Below are positions 1 through 9,841 of a stretch of DNA of 64,000 bases, in pieces. The notes under the pieces were generated by a model that saw nothing but the letters and a program-made list of their open reading frames with translations, was not told the DNA's origin and did not search any database. The stretch covers positions 944,737-1,008,736 of the forward strand of contig NZ_LZQD01000001.1 of assembly GCF_001858025.1 (NCBI RefSeq). The letters run 5' to 3'. Positions within the stretch are counted from its first letter, which is position 1, and each line of letters begins with the position of its first letter. Source of the DNA: Trichormus sp. NMC-1. Its GTDB lineage: Bacteria; Cyanobacteriota; Cyanobacteriia; Cyanobacteriales; Nostocaceae. The position numbers and the translations under genes were made by a program.

Positions 1-3000
1 GCTTGAATATCGGCATCAGCCAGTAATTGGTCATCCACAACTGCGCCGTTGCTGTGAACTTCTTCATGCACCAACCAGCTACGGTTTTCTTTTGCGTCTG
101 GGAGCTTAGTTAAACAATCTAAATTCAAAGCTTGGGTTTTGGTGAGATTGACATGAGAACGCACTGTTAACAAATCTCCCCTCCCAATCAATTCTGATAG
201 AGAACGATAACCCAGCCTCGCTAACAGACTACGGACTTCTTCTGCGACAAAATAGAAGAAATTAACAACGTGTTCTGGGATACCGCTAAACCGTAAACGT
301 AGTTCTTCTTTCTGAGTAGCAACACCCTTGGGACAAGTATTTAAATGACATACCCGCGCCATAATACAGCCTTCAGCAATCATGGCGATTGAACCGAAAC
401 CGAACTCCTCAGCGCCCATTAATGCAGCGATGAGAACATCCCAGCCACTCTTGAGACCGCCATCTACTCGCAGGATAACGCGATCGCGCAAACTATTTTC
501 CATCAACACCCGATGGACTTCACTTAATCCGAGTTCCCACGGGCTACCAGCGTGTTTAATAGAACTCAAAGGTGATGCCCCAGTACCGCCATCATGACCA
601 GAAATTTGGATAATATCAGCGTTGGCTTTGGCTACACCAGCCGCAATAGTACCAATTCCAATTTCTGCGACTAGCTTCACGGAAACTTGTGCTTTGGGGT
701 TAATTTGATGCAGATCAAAAATCAACTGCGCCAAATCTTCAATTGAGTAAATATCATGGTGTGGCGGCGGCGAAATCAAAGTTACACCAGGCTTAGAACG
801 CCGCAACATGGCGATATAAGGACTTACTTTTGGCCCTGGTAGTTGTCCACCTTCACCTGGTTTTGCACCTTGGGCGATTTTGATTTCAATTTGCTTGGCG
901 CTGGCTAGATATCCGGGAGTTACACCAAAGCGACCTGATGCTACTTGCTTGATGGCACTGGCAGCCGTGTCACCATTCCGTAACCCATTTAAATGGGGGA
1001 GAGTGGGTGAATGACCAGATGAGTCAACATCATTTAACACATTGTAACGAACTGGATCTTCGCCACCTTCACCAGAATTAGATTTACCACCGATGCGATT
1101 CATCGCAATGGCAAGTGTCTCATGTGCTTCCCGTGACAATGCTCCTAGGGACATTCCCCCAGTACAGAAGCGTTTGACAATCTCGCTAACTGATTCTACT
1201 TCTTCAATGGGGATAGATGGGCGCTCGCTTTGGAAATCTAACAAATCTCGCAAAGCCGTTGTTGGTCTACCTTCTAAATGTTTTTTGTAAACTTCGTAAT
1301 GGTCATAATGCTTACCGTCTACAGCCTTATGCAGCGCCTTAGACAGTTCCGGGCTATTCATGTGGTATTCACCACCGGGACGGTACTGGACAAAGCCCAG
1401 ATTTTCTAACTTTTTGGTTGTTAGTTCTGGGAAAGCCTTGGAGTGGAAAGAAAGCACCTCTTGCGCTAATTCCATGCAACTCAGACCACCAATCCGGGAA
1501 GTAGTCCCCCAGAAACCCAAAGCTAACAAATCTCCACCGATACCAATGGCTTCAAAAATTTGTGCGGCTTGATAGCTAGAAAGCAGGGAAATTCCCATTT
1601 TTGAGAGAATTTTCAGCAAACCTGACTCTACAGATTGACGATAATTAGCGATCGCTTGTTCAAGAGTCAACAGATTAATTTTACCCCTTTCCATAAACTG
1701 TTGGGTTTTCGGGTCAGACCACCAATCCCGCACAGTATCCAAAGCCATATACGGACAAACCGCACCAGCACCGTAGCCCAGCAGACAAGCAAAATGATGA
1801 GTACTCCAACATTGAGCAGTATGCACTACCAGGGATGTTTTCATCCGCAAACCTTGGCGGATTAAGTAATGGTGGACAGCACCCACAGCTAACAAAGGTG
1901 GAATATAGGTTAATTCTGCACCAATCCCTGCACCTGCTTGATCACTCAATATCAAAATCTTCGCACCAGCCTGGACTGATTCTGCTGCTTGTTTTTGTAA
2001 AGATTTCACCGCAGCTTTCAAACCATCTGGCCCCGAAGCAATAGGGAATAAAGTTGATAACTCAGCCGTTGCAAATCCTGATAACTTAATTGCATCCAAT
2101 TCTGTATCAGTTAGCACTGGTGACTCCAGCTTTAGTCTGCGGGCGTGTTCAGGCTTGGGTTCTAACAAGTTACCTCTCTCACCCAGTTCCACTGTCAAGG
2201 ACATCACCAGTTTTTCCCGTAAAGGGTCAATTGGTGGGTTTGTCACCTGTGCAAAACGCTGTTTAAAATAGTCATACAGCAGATGTGGTTTTTCTGACAG
2301 CACAGCCAAGGGAATATCATCACCCATGCAAAAGGTTGGTTCTGCACCCGCACTAGCCATGGGCTGAATTACCATTTCCACATCTTCTGATGTGTAGCCA
2401 AAAGCAATTTGCTGTTGCAGTAAAGTTTGTTTATCGATTTTTTCAGTGATTAGTTGCTCGTTGTCAGTTGGATGATGACCGTTACCATTACCATTCCCGT
2501 TACCATTAACAGATGACGGTTTTACTAACTGTTTTAATTCTTGGCGGTACTGTTGCAGCCATTCTCCATAAGGATACTGTTTCGCAATCCGCTGTTTAAT
2601 TTCCCAATTCTTGAGAACTTCCTGGGTTGTCAAATCTACCGCAATCATTTGTCCTGGCCCCAGTCGGCCTTTTTCAAGAATATTTGCTTCTGGGAAGTCC
2701 ACTACACCAGCTTCAGATGCCACGACGATATAATCATCTTTGGTAATCACATAGCGAGCCGGTCTTAAGCCATTTCGGTCTAGTGTCGCACCAACTTTTT
2801 TGCCATCACTAAATACTAAAAGTGCTGGTCCATCCCAGGCTTCTTGCAGACCGCTGTAATATTCATAAAAATCAACAATTTCTGGATAATTCTGCAAAGA
2901 AGGTTGATTTTTGTAAGCCTCTGGAACCATCATCATTAAGGCTTCCAACGGGCTACGTCCAGAACGCACCAGCAACTCCAGGACATTATCGAGTGTGGCT

Positions 3001-3908
3001 GAGTCGCTACTGTCAATATTTACCAGTGGTTTGAATTCGTCAGCACGTCCATTCCACACCGGATGATTTAAAGTGGCTTCTCGTGCCATCATCCAGTTAA
3101 TGTTACCCAACAGTGTGTTGATTTCACCATTGTGACCCAACAGCCGCATTGGTTGCGCCAAAGGCCACTTGGGCATAGTGTTGGTACTAAAGCGGCGGTG
3201 ATAAACTGCAAAAGCACTTTTGAAAGCCGGATTTTTCAGATCCTCATAAAATTCTCCCAACACTGCTGAACGCACCATGCCTTTATAGACAATTGTCAGG
3301 TTTGACAAGGAGCAAACATAAAATTCTTCAGAAATATTTTTGGTTGCTTTAGCAATACGACGACGAGCAATATACAGTTCTCGTTCTAATTCATCACCAC
3401 TTTTATCAGCCGAAGCTAGAAAAACCTGTTCTATTTGGGGTTGATTTTCTCTTGCTTGTACACCCAACAAATCTGCACGCACGGGGACTACTCGCCAGCC
3501 CAATACAGTTAAATTTTCCGACTCTGCAACTTGCTCAAATGTGGCTTTTGCTTGTTGGGCAGCAAGCTGATCTTGGGGTAAAAATATCATCCCCACAGCT
3601 ATTTTATCAGTGTCGGCAACATTAATTCCTTCTTGTTGGAACAATGCCCAAGGAATTGCTGTCAAAATCCCTGCACCATCGCCTGAGTCTTGGTCGGCGC
3701 TACATCCGCCTCTGTGTTCTAAGCAAGTGAGGGCTGTTAACGCTTTTGCCAAAATTTCATGACTAGCTCGATTTTGGCGTTGGGCTATAAAACCCACACC
3801 ACAAGCATCTCGTTCTTCTACTAACCATCTTTGTCCTTGGTATGTATCCTTGATTTCCATCTCTGATAATGTAATGTTCTGACCCTGATTCAACGATTGA
3901 CGATTCAT
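1..3908 (-). CDS. gltS: Glutamate synthase large subunit, ferredoxin type (5' part; 3' end outside window)
   Basis: Transfers the glutamine amide to 2-oxoglutarate in the GS-GOGAT ammonium assimilation cycle. About 1302 codons are visible. A 35-residue propeptide precedes Cys36 (ERDACGVGF), the expected N-terminal nucleophile of the class II glutaminase domain after processing. Next come the central domain and the FMN-binding synthase domain, with motifs [12 protein letters not shown] and PGEGGQLPG, and the cysteine cluster [12 protein letters not shown] that ligates the 3Fe-4S centre. Start ATG is at 3906-3908. A glycine/asparagine run (GNGNGNGNG, about 2480-2510) lies between glutaminase and central domains and comes from a short ATTACC-like repeat. 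No NADPH-type small subunit is seen nearby. The ferredoxin type (also named glsF) is inferred from the lineage. Confidence 0.95.
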   Translation of the reverse strand, partial: MNRQSLNQGQNITLSEMEIKDTYQGQRWLVEERDACGVGFIAQRQNRASHEILAKALTALTCLEHRGGCSADQDSGDGAGILTAIPWALFQQEGINVADTDKIAVGMIFLPQDQLAAQQAKATFEQVAESENLTVLGWRVVPVRADLLGVQARENQPQIEQVFLASADKSGDELERELYIARRRIAKATKNISEEFYVCSLSNLTIVYKGMVRSAVLGEFYEDLKNPAFKSAFAVYHRRFSTNTMPKWPLAQPMRLLGHNGEINTLLGNINWMMAREATLNHPVWNGRADEFKPLVNIDSSDSATLDNVLELLVRSGRSPLEALMMMVPEAYKNQPSLQNYPEIVDFYEYYSGLQEAWDGPALLVFSDGKKVGATLDRNGLRPARYVITKDDYIVVASEAGVVDFPEANILEKGRLGPGQMIAVDLTTQEVLKNWEIKQRIAKQYPYGEWLQQYRQELKQLVKPSSVNGNGNGNGNGHHPTDNEQLITEKIDKQTLLQQQIAFGYTSEDVEMVIQPMASAGAEPTFCMGDDIPLAVLSEKPHLLYDYFKQRFAQVTNPPIDPLREKLVMSLTVELGERGNLLEPKPEHARRLKLESPVLTDTELDAIKLSGFATAELSTLFPIASGPDGLKAAVKSLQKQAAESVQAGAKILILSDQAGAGIGAELTYIPPLLAVGAVHHYLIRQGLRMKTSLVVHTAQCWSTHHFACLLGYGAGAVCPYMALDTVRDWWSDPKTQQFMERGKINLLTLEQAIANYRQSVESGLLKILSKMGISLLSSYQAAQIFEAIGIGGDLLALGFWGTTSRIGGLSCMELAQEVLSFHSKAFPELTTKKLENLGFVQYRPGGEYHMNSPELSKALHKAVDGKHYDHYEVYKKHLEGRPTTALRDLLDFQSERPSIPIEEVESVSEIVKRFCTGGMSLGALSREAHETLAIAMNRIGGKSNSGEGGEDPVRYNVLNDVDSSGHSPTLPHLNGLRNGDTAASAIKQVASGRFGVTPGYLASAKQIEIKIAQGAKPGEGGQLPGPKVSPYIAMLRRSKPGVTLISPPPHHDIYSIEDLAQLIFDLHQINPKAQVSVKLVAEIGIGTIAAGVAKANADIIQISGHDGGTGASPLSSIKHAGSPWELGLSEVHRVLMENSLRDRVILRVDGGLKSGWDVLIAALMGAEEFGFGSIAMIAEGCIMARVCHLNTCPKGVATQKEELRLRFSGIPEHVVNFFYFVAEEVRSLLARLGYRSLSELIGRGDLLTVRSHVNLTKTQALNLDCLTKLPDAKENRSWLVHEEVHSNGAVVDDQLLADADIQ

Positions 3909-4588
3909 ACTCTATTCCTGAAATATTGAGTTACGGATTTTGCCAATATTGCTACTGCTGAGAAGAAAAATTGCTAACTGTAACGATGGAGAAATACATA
4001 ATCACGAAAATTTAGGGAAAAAAAATTTTAACTTCGGGGTTACTTTTATTGATTACCCTTGTTAAAACTACCGCGTTATTTTTTTAAGTGTTTATGTACT
4101 GTTAGAAAAGCTATCTTTGTCTGGATAATTTAGTTTCCCTGACATTACTTGTATTTAGATGCTGAATTTAAGTATTTCTATGCTTTTTGCAACTATTACA
4201 CTATATGCCCATTTGACAATTCCTAAAATATCTCTGTTGTCTATATTATTGCTGCTTGCCCATTCCTACTAATTTTATTGGCAACTATACTTCACTGAAT
4301 TTGCAACAATAGCAGCCATCGGTGAGGTTGGAAGATAATTTCAGTTGGCTTTAAACACTGGGACTACTATTATAGACTTTTTTTTTTAAAGTCTCATTTA
4401 GAACACTGACTGATAGTAGTCTTGGGGGAAAAGTTGGTTGCCAGTTTTTACTAGTTATAAAAATCCACCTTAAATAATATCACGGTTGTTGAAAAATAAA
4501 GTCATAATTTTTTAAGATTTCCTCATCATTGTTCAAGTAGCGCTGAGGGTGGTAATTTTCATAAGTACTGAAGTTAAGGATCGTAAAA
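3909..4588. other. Intergenic region between divergent gltS and glycosidase genes
   Basis: About 680 AT-rich bases without a convincing gene. It must hold the leftward promoter of the glutamate synthase gene and the rightward promoter of the glycosidase-family gene. A ten-T run lies near 4379-4388. I searched by eye for an NtcA site (GTA-N8-TAC) and did not find a perfect one. Confidence 0.5.
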
Positions 4589-6541
4589 ATGCCGAATTCT
4601 TGCCGACGAGCAGATTTTAATACCATTACCCTCATTCTTAAGAACCGATTTTTCCGCTGTTCTGTGTCGCCAATTTTGTCAACAGCACTGTGCTTAACTG
4701 CTACTTATGCTACTAACGCCCAACCAGTTCGCATTCTTACTTCTCCGTTACCTACTTCCAGAGAAATCATCCCATCTGGTAATCAAATTTTACTCAACGG
4801 CCGGACTTTAACCGGGGCTTGGTTACAGCAATCGGGGGATACCGGTCAGGTGACAACTCATTTGAGTGATGGGGCATTAAGACAATTAATCGGGGTAGAT
4901 TTATTAAATACCAGTAACCCTGCTCAACAACCAGTGGAGTGGTTTTCGTCAATCAAACCACCATTAGCTTTAAACGCCAAGTTGTCGGGAGGATATCGTT
5001 ATTTAGATATTTCTAGTTTTGCACAAACAGCAGGCTGGCAAATGCAGGCTAATGGCAATATCTTGGTAATTTCTACCCCCCAAGCCAAAATCAACAATCT
5101 TCGTCTGGGAAAACGACCTGTGGGTGAAAGACTGGTTGTGGATTTAGATATTCCCACTCCTTGGCAAGTTTCACAAGGTCAACCTATCAAAAGACCTATC
5201 AACCCCAAGGAACCAACTTCCTCAACCACCAGACCCCTAAATAGAGAATGGACAATTACTCTAGATGGGATAGCAGATCCGGCCTTAATTAAACGTTATA
5301 CTCCCCAATCAATAATATTACCGCCAACCAAGTTAAAACAATTACCATCAGCACCAACTCCTGACCCACTGATTCAAAAAGTGGAGATGGTCAATAATCA
5401 AACTATTATCAGTCTCAGTGTTCCCTTTGGTCTATCTCCGCGTCTTAGTGCGATCGCTAACCCGAATCGCTTAATTATAGATATTCAACCTGATGCTTTG
5501 GTAGCAAAGGATATAACTTGGGCAAAGGGATTGCGCTGGCAACAAAAGTTTGTCACTTTAGGTAAAGACAACTTTCCAGTTGTATGGTTAGAAATTAATC
5601 CCCGTGTAGTAGGTTTAACACTTAAACCTATGTGGGTAAATTCAGATATTTTAGCGGGTACTGCCCCCTTGATTCAAACTGCACAGCGTTATTTAGCAGT
5701 AGCAGGTATTAATGGTGGTTATTTTAACCGCAATAATAGATTACCTTTAGGAGCTATTCGTCGGGATAATCAGTGGATATCTGGGCCAATTTTAAACCGG
5801 GGTGCGATCGCTTGGAATGATTCAGGACAATTTTACTTTGGCCGTCTCACCTTAAATGAAAATTTAATCAGTGCCAATAACCAGTCTTTACCCATTCTTT
5901 TTCTTAACAGTGGCTATGCCCAAACTGGTATTGCCCGTTATACATCGGTTTGGGGCAGTACTTACACACCTCTCACAGACAACGAAATCCTTCTAGTTGT
6001 CCAAAATGACCAAATTACCAATCAGCTACCAGGTGGTAAAGCAGGTGTCACCCCCGTTCCCATTCCCCAAAACGGCTACCTCCTCACTTTACGCGGTACT
6101 GCTACTACTAACGCCAATAAATTGCCTCTTGGCACAAAAGTCAGTATTACCAGCAATACTACTCCCAGCGATTTTAGCCGTTATCCCCACATTGTCGGAG
6201 CCGGTCCACTCTTGATTCAAAATCGGCAAATTGTTCTCGATGCCAAAGCCGAAAAATTTAGCGCCGCTTTTATCTCCGAAAAAGCAGTTCGTAGTGCTAT
6301 TTGTACCACCAATACAGGTAATTTGATGATTGCTGCCGTACATAATCGCGCTGGTGGAGCAGGGGCTACCTTAGCCGAACACGCCCAATTAATGCAGGTT
6401 ATGGGCTGTGCTAATGCCCTGAATTTGGACGGTGGTAGTTCTACAAGTTTATACTTGGGAGGGCAATTACTCGACCGTTCTCCTAGTACTGCGGCTCGTG
6501 TCCATAACGCTATTGGTATTTTCCTGAACCCACAACCATAA
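4589..6541 (+). CDS. Phosphodiester glycosidase-family (NAGPA/DUF2233) secreted protein
   Basis: 650 residues. The C-terminal half carries the phosphodiester glycosidase fold shared with NAGPA and bacterial exopolysaccharide proteins: GGYFNRNN near residue 375, the stretch LGAIRRDNQWISGP, and the signature LNLDGGSSTSLYLGG near residue 610. The first 40 residues contain a hydrophobic stretch (SPILSTALCLTATYATNAQP) that resembles a signal peptide or membrane anchor, so an envelope location is likely. The middle (about 150-350) is a cyanobacterial extension that looks AMIN-like to me, which is unproven. It is monocistronic, with a hairpin just downstream. The substrate is unknown; cell wall or exopolysaccharide turnover is inferred from the family only. 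Confidence 0.8.
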   Translation: MPNSCRRADFNTITLILKNRFFRCSVSPILSTALCLTATYATNAQPVRILTSPLPTSREIIPSGNQILLNGRTLTGAWLQQSGDTGQVTTHLSDGALRQLIGVDLLNTSNPAQQPVEWFSSIKPPLALNAKLSGGYRYLDISSFAQTAGWQMQANGNILVISTPQAKINNLRLGKRPVGERLVVDLDIPTPWQVSQGQPIKRPINPKEPTSSTTRPLNREWTITLDGIADPALIKRYTPQSIILPPTKLKQLPSAPTPDPLIQKVEMVNNQTIISLSVPFGLSPRLSAIANPNRLIIDIQPDALVAKDITWAKGLRWQQKFVTLGKDNFPVVWLEINPRVVGLTLKPMWVNSDILAGTAPLIQTAQRYLAVAGINGGYFNRNNRLPLGAIRRDNQWISGPILNRGAIAWNDSGQFYFGRLTLNENLISANNQSLPILFLNSGYAQTGIARYTSVWGSTYTPLTDNEILLVVQNDQITNQLPGGKAGVTPVPIPQNGYLLTLRGTATTNANKLPLGTKVSITSNTTPSDFSRYPHIVGAGPLLIQNRQIVLDAKAEKFSAAFISEKAVRSAICTTNTGNLMIAAVHNRAGGAGATLAEHAQLMQVMGCANALNLDGGSSTSLYLGGQLLDRSPSTAARVHNAIGIFLNPQP

Positions 6542-6558
6542 GCCAATTGCAACTTAAA

Positions 6559-6596
6559 ATGCAAAATTATAGAAAACATTTTTCATAATTTTGCAT
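6559..6596 (+). terminator. Hairpin downstream of the glycosidase gene
   Basis: A perfect 12-bp stem (ATGCAAAATTAT at 6559-6570 pairing with 6585-6596) with a 14-nt A/T-rich loop sits 18 bp after the stop codon. The stem is A/T-rich and has only a weak T tract, so it may be a poor terminator or an mRNA-stabilising hairpin. Confidence 0.45.
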
Positions 6597-6830
6597 TATG
6601 ATTCTTCCATCCCTTTTTAAAGCTGAGAACAAGCTGGCATTTTCTTTGATGAAGAGTTAGTATAGACCCAAAAGTTTTACTGGTAATGAGTTACGCCATG
6701 ACATTTAATTTTGCTATGGTTAGCAAAGTGAAATTAAATTGCTAATTTTCACTCTTTAAATATCACGTCAAATTCTTGCATCCATTATTGAGAATAATAA
6801 CTTTTTTGTATGTCTCCATCTGAGGTAACT

Positions 6831-7250
6831 ATGGCTTCATTTACAGAAACAACCCCAACAAACACTCTTACCCTCAACGCCCCCCTCAATTCTAGAAGTA
6901 TCGCTGCTAGTGAATTACGTCCTTGGGGTTCTTTTACAGTTTTGGAAGAAGGGCGCGGATATAAAATTAAGCGAATTGAAGTTAAGCCTGGACATCGCCT
7001 CAGTCTACAAATGCACCACCACCGTAGCGAACACTGGATTGTGGTTTCAGGTACAGCCAAAGTAGTTTGTGGTGATAAAGAAGTTTTACTCAGTAATAAT
7101 CAGTCAACTTATGTCCCTCAATGCACTGTTCATCGTTTAGAGAATCCTGGGGTAATTCCCTTAGTCTTAATTGAAGTCCAAAATGGCGAATATTTAGGTG
7201 AAGATGATATTATTCGCTACCAGGATGACTATGCTCGTACTGAAAAGTAA
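6831..7250 (+). CDS. Cupin-domain protein, mannose-6-phosphate isomerase type II-like
   Basis: About 139 residues with one cupin barrel. The metal-binding motif reads HHHRSEHWIVVSG, with the second motif near VPQCTVHRLENPG, and the segment KPGHRLSLQMHHHRSEHW is typical of the C-terminal domain of ManC/type II phosphomannose isomerases. Here it stands alone without the nucleotidyltransferase half, so it is either a small isomerase-like enzyme or a sugar-binding cupin. An upstream ATG at 6810 is possible, but GAGG at 6822-6825 is well spaced for the ATG at 6831. Monocistronic. Confidence 0.8.
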   Translation: MASFTETTPTNTLTLNAPLNSRSIAASELRPWGSFTVLEEGRGYKIKRIEVKPGHRLSLQMHHHRSEHWIVVSGTAKVVCGDKEVLLSNNQSTYVPQCTVHRLENPGVIPLVLIEVQNGEYLGEDDIIRYQDDYARTEK

Positions 7251-7322
7251 CTCTGGGAAATTAAAACAGCGCTGATATCCTTTCCAATTAGCTTACTTAT
7301 CGGGAACCGCACGAGGACAAGG

Positions 7323-7354
7323 AGAGTTTTTGATCAGCAATTAGCCGCACTTGA
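7323..7354 (+). repeat. Dispersed repeat, copy 1 (inverse copy near 16489)
   Basis: The core TTGATCAGCAATTAGCCGC followed by CTTGAT recurs on the opposite strand at 16489-16527 with small differences. It lies in untranslated DNA after the cupin gene. Remnant of a mobile or REP-like element; type unknown. Confidence 0.6.
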
Positions 7355-7406
7355 TATGATTGGACACTTCTCCTCCTCCAGTCCTGAACTTCTTGTCCCC
7401 AAGTGT

Positions 7407-7438
7407 CAAGTCGCTTCTCTACGAGACGCTGCGCGAAC
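7407..7438 (+). repeat. REP-like dispersed repeat, copy 1 (inverse copy at 25215-25246)
   Basis: The 32-base element beginning CAAGTCGCTTCTCTACGAGA and ending GCGCGAAC is present exactly, in reverse complement, at 25215-25246. Related pieces (TCCGCGAACAGCAAGCCC) occur near 26295 and 35190. Such short palindrome-containing repeats are abundant in Nostocales intergenic DNA. Confidence 0.7.
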
Positions 7439-7447
7439 AGCAAGCCC

Positions 7448-7622
7448 CAATTAAAAATTAAAAATTATTAATTAAAAATTGCAATCAGCGGGGGCTTTTA
7501 CCCACCACTGATTGTAGACCACTGAATCTTTGAGTCAGTGGGGGCTTGCACCCAAAATTAATTAATTAAAAATTATTAATCTTAAATTTTTAATTTTTAA
7601 TTTTTAACTTTTAATTAAAAAA
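7448..7622. repeat. AT-rich repeat stretch with duplicated GGGGGCTT segment
   Basis: Runs of TTAAAAATTAAAAATTATTA-type sequence flank two related segments containing CAGYGGGGGCTT followed by ACCCA or CACCC. No reading frame is visible. It is low-complexity intergenic DNA between the cupin and IscA-like genes. Confidence 0.5.
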
Positions 7623-7672
7623 AGGTTCAACTGCCGTTAATATGATTATGGAGTTTGTGCAACAAAAATTCC

Positions 7673-8005
7673 ATGATTCATTTGAGTTCAGCAGCCGCGA
7701 ATGAAATTGGGCGATTAAAATCCAAGCAACAGCCAAATATCTTGTTTCGCTTGCAAGTAAAACCTGGTGGCTGTTCTGGCTTATTTTATGATATTTCTTT
7801 TGATGAAGTCATCAAAGTGGAAGATCAGGTTTTTGACGTTAATGGTACTCAAGTAGTCCTAGACGCTCAAAGCATGAATTATATCACTGGCTTGGTATTG
7901 GATTATTCAGAAGACCTGATGGGTGGAGGTTTTCGCTTCCATAACCCATTAGCGATCGCTACCTGTAGCTGTGGAAATTCTTTCTCTACTAACGTCAGTT
8001 GCTAG
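7673..8005 (+). CDS. HesB/IscA-family iron-sulfur cluster assembly protein
   Basis: 110 residues, the usual length of A-type Fe-S carrier proteins. The family cysteines are visible: one in KPGGCSGL and two near the C-terminus in TCSCGNSFST (commonly CGCG-S-F; here CSCG). These proteins deliver Fe-S clusters or iron to apoproteins in the cytoplasm. I chose the ATG at 7673; a TTG at 7655 would add six residues (MCNKNS) without clear support. The gene is not beside nif or suf genes, so a nitrogenase-specific role cannot be claimed. Confidence 0.85.
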   Translation: MIHLSSAAANEIGRLKSKQQPNILFRLQVKPGGCSGLFYDISFDEVIKVEDQVFDVNGTQVVLDAQSMNYITGLVLDYSEDLMGGGFRFHNPLAIATCSCGNSFSTNVSC

Positions 8006-8405
8006 TTATAACCGTCAGAGAGCGATCAGGGGAGAAAAAAAATTCAGGCTTACGAAAGCACTCCAGATAGCGATGCATAGCGTAAGTCATACTAACAGCT
8101 ACAGGATTTCCCTTAGATGTTGAGAATATACGTAGGGTGGACATTATCTACACTACTGAAAATTTTTCACAAATGATTTAGGATTTATATATAGAAATGC
8201 TGGCTGAATTTGTGAACACCTTGTAAGTTGGCTTCTTAGGCGGTAACTAACAGATACATGACCAAACCGCGCGGCCACGCTACATCCACTATCAAATATG
8301 TGTTCACAATTCATGTAGAGGATGTTTAGCAAGTAATAAAGTTTACCTAAAAACCTCTTTCCATATACCTGATAACTGACAAATGACGCAATGAGAAAAT
8401 AATAA
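8006..8405. other. Leader region upstream of the rpsL promoter; no gene seen
   Basis: About 400 bases of intergenic DNA with no convincing reading frame. The last part precedes a consensus promoter at 8406-8435. Confidence 0.4.
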
Positions 8406-8435
8406 TTGACAGAAAATCATGAAAAACGCTATAAT
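8406..8435 (+). promoter_or_regulatory. Consensus sigma-70 promoter for the str operon
   Basis: TTGACA at 8406-8411 and TATAAT at 8430-8435 are separated by 18 bp, a full match to both hexamers. The predicted start is about 8442, some 40 nt upstream of the rpsL ATG at 8483. This is the expected strength for a ribosomal protein/elongation factor operon. Confidence 0.85.
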
Positions 8436-8482
8436 CAGGATTTGTTAAAATAGACTATAAGCAGCAACACGCGCTGTAACTC

Positions 8483-8866
8483 ATGCCAACAATACAGCAG
8501 CTAATACGTAATGAACGCGAACAAGCGCGTCAGAAAACAAAGTCCCCGGCTCTGAAACAATGCCCTCAACGTCGAGGAGTCTGTACCAGAGTCTACACAA
8601 CTACACCAAAAAAGCCGAACTCAGCGCTCCGCAAAGTAGCAAGGGTCAGACTTACCTCTGGATTTGAAGTTACAGCTTACATTCCAGGTATTGGCCATAA
8701 CTTGCAAGAACACTCTGTCGTGATGATTCGTGGTGGTCGGGTAAAAGACTTACCAGGCGTGAGATACCACATTATCCGTGGCACGTTAGATACAGCCGGA
8801 GTTAAAGACAGGAAGCAAGGTCGTTCCAAGTATGGAACTAAGCGTCCGAAAGCAGCAAAAAAATAG
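8483..8866 (+). CDS. rpsL: 30S ribosomal protein S12
   Basis: 127 residues. The near-invariant core [19 protein letters not shown] and the loop [10 protein letters not shown], which lies at the decoding centre and is the site of streptomycin-resistance mutations in other bacteria, are intact. First gene of the str operon (rpsL-rpsG-fusA-tuf-rpsJ). A 366-bp gap separates it from rpsG, larger than in many bacteria. Confidence 0.98.
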   Translation: MPTIQQLIRNEREQARQKTKSPALKQCPQRRGVCTRVYTTTPKKPNSALRKVARVRLTSGFEVTAYIPGIGHNLQEHSVVMIRGGRVKDLPGVRYHIIRGTLDTAGVKDRKQGRSKYGTKRPKAAKK

Positions 8867-8873
8867 TAATAAA

Positions 8874-8904
8874 GCGATTAATCGCCTCAATTACGATTAA
8901 TCGC
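8874..8904 (+). terminator. Hairpin repeat in the rpsL-rpsG gap
   Basis: GCGATTAATCGC (8874-8885) and CGATTAATCGC (8894-8904) can pair with each other or each fold on itself. Sited 8 bp after the rpsL stop with no strong T run, it may be a processing or partial attenuation hairpin. The rest of the 8867-9232 gap shows no gene. Confidence 0.4.
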
Positions 8905-9232
8905 CTTATTAACTAAAACTGCTTTCAACCCCAAGCAACAAGCGGCTTACTCTTGTTTAATAAAAAAAGTTGCTCTGTGCGCTAAACGAGCAAGTGTAGG
9001 GTTTTCAAGCAGAATAAGGTCAGCAATAGCAGCACTTTAATGTAAATATTAAAGTTTACTATGTTTTCGCCTTGTGTATGTGGTAGGGGAGCAGCAAGCC
9101 AATTAGTTGAGCCACGCTGCAACTAGAGCCAAAAACTCAAGGAAGTTAAAGCGGCTACTTACACCGCTTTTAGGTTCCTATGTTCTGATAGCATATAATT
9201 TCGTTGCCAAATTCCGAATTTAAGGATGAAGT

Positions 9233-9703
9233 ATGTCTCGTCGTGGTGTTAGTCAAAGACGCCCAGTTCCGTCTGACTCAGTGTATAACAGTCGTCTGGT
9301 CAGCATGATTATCAGACGGATCATGCGTCATGGCAAGAAATCACTTGCCGCAAGAATCGTTTATGAAGCCTTGAAAACTATCGAGGAACGCACTGGTAAT
9401 GGTGCTTTAGAAACCTTTGAAAGAGCAGTGCGGAATGCAACGCCTTTAGTAGAAGTTAAAGCTCGACGAGTAGGTGGAGCGACTTACCAAGTACCGATGG
9501 AAGTGCGAACAGAAAGAGGTACTACCCTAGCCTTGCGTTGGCTAGTGCAATATTCTAGAGCTAGACCAGGACGCACAATGGCTAGCCGACTCGCAAATGA
9601 GTTAATGGATGCTGCTAACGAAACAGGAAGCGCGATTCGTAAGCGGGAAGAAACGCACCGGATGGCTGAAGCCAATAAGGCATTTGCACACTATCGTTAC
9701 TAA
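9233..9703 (+). CDS. rpsG: 30S ribosomal protein S7
   Basis: 156 residues, standard bacterial length. It starts [20 protein letters not shown] and contains the conserved [11 protein letters not shown] segment. S7 nucleates assembly of the 30S head on the 3' domain of 16S rRNA. Second gene of the str operon; a hairpin lies between it and fusA. Confidence 0.98.
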   Translation: MSRRGVSQRRPVPSDSVYNSRLVSMIIRRIMRHGKKSLAARIVYEALKTIEERTGNGALETFERAVRNATPLVEVKARRVGGATYQVPMEVRTERGTTLALRWLVQYSRARPGRTMASRLANELMDAANETGSAIRKREETHRMAEANKAFAHYRY

Positions 9704-9712
9704 CTAGAGCTA

Positions 9713-9745
9713 ACGATATATCGCCACCGGAAAGCGGTATATCGT
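9713..9745 (+). promoter_or_regulatory. Strong hairpin between rpsG and fusA
   Basis: ACGATATA at 9713-9720 pairs with TATATCGT at 9738-9745, and the helix continues inward through a G-U pair and CGC/GCG, giving about 12 bp. It follows the rpsG stop by 9 bp and precedes the fusA start by about 96. No T tract follows, so processing or translational control is more likely than termination. No experimental support. Confidence 0.5.
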
Positions 9746-9841
9746 ACAATTTCCCAAAAAGACGGTTTTCCGTAAAAGTATAGAATCTTAACAAAGAGTA
9801 ATATACAAGATATCATGAGGCAAAAACTATAGGAGGTAACT

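Noticed and set aside
3909-4588. NtcA site upstream of the glutamate synthase gene
   Set aside because: No GTA-N8-TAC was found by eye; the nearest look-alikes have the wrong spacing.
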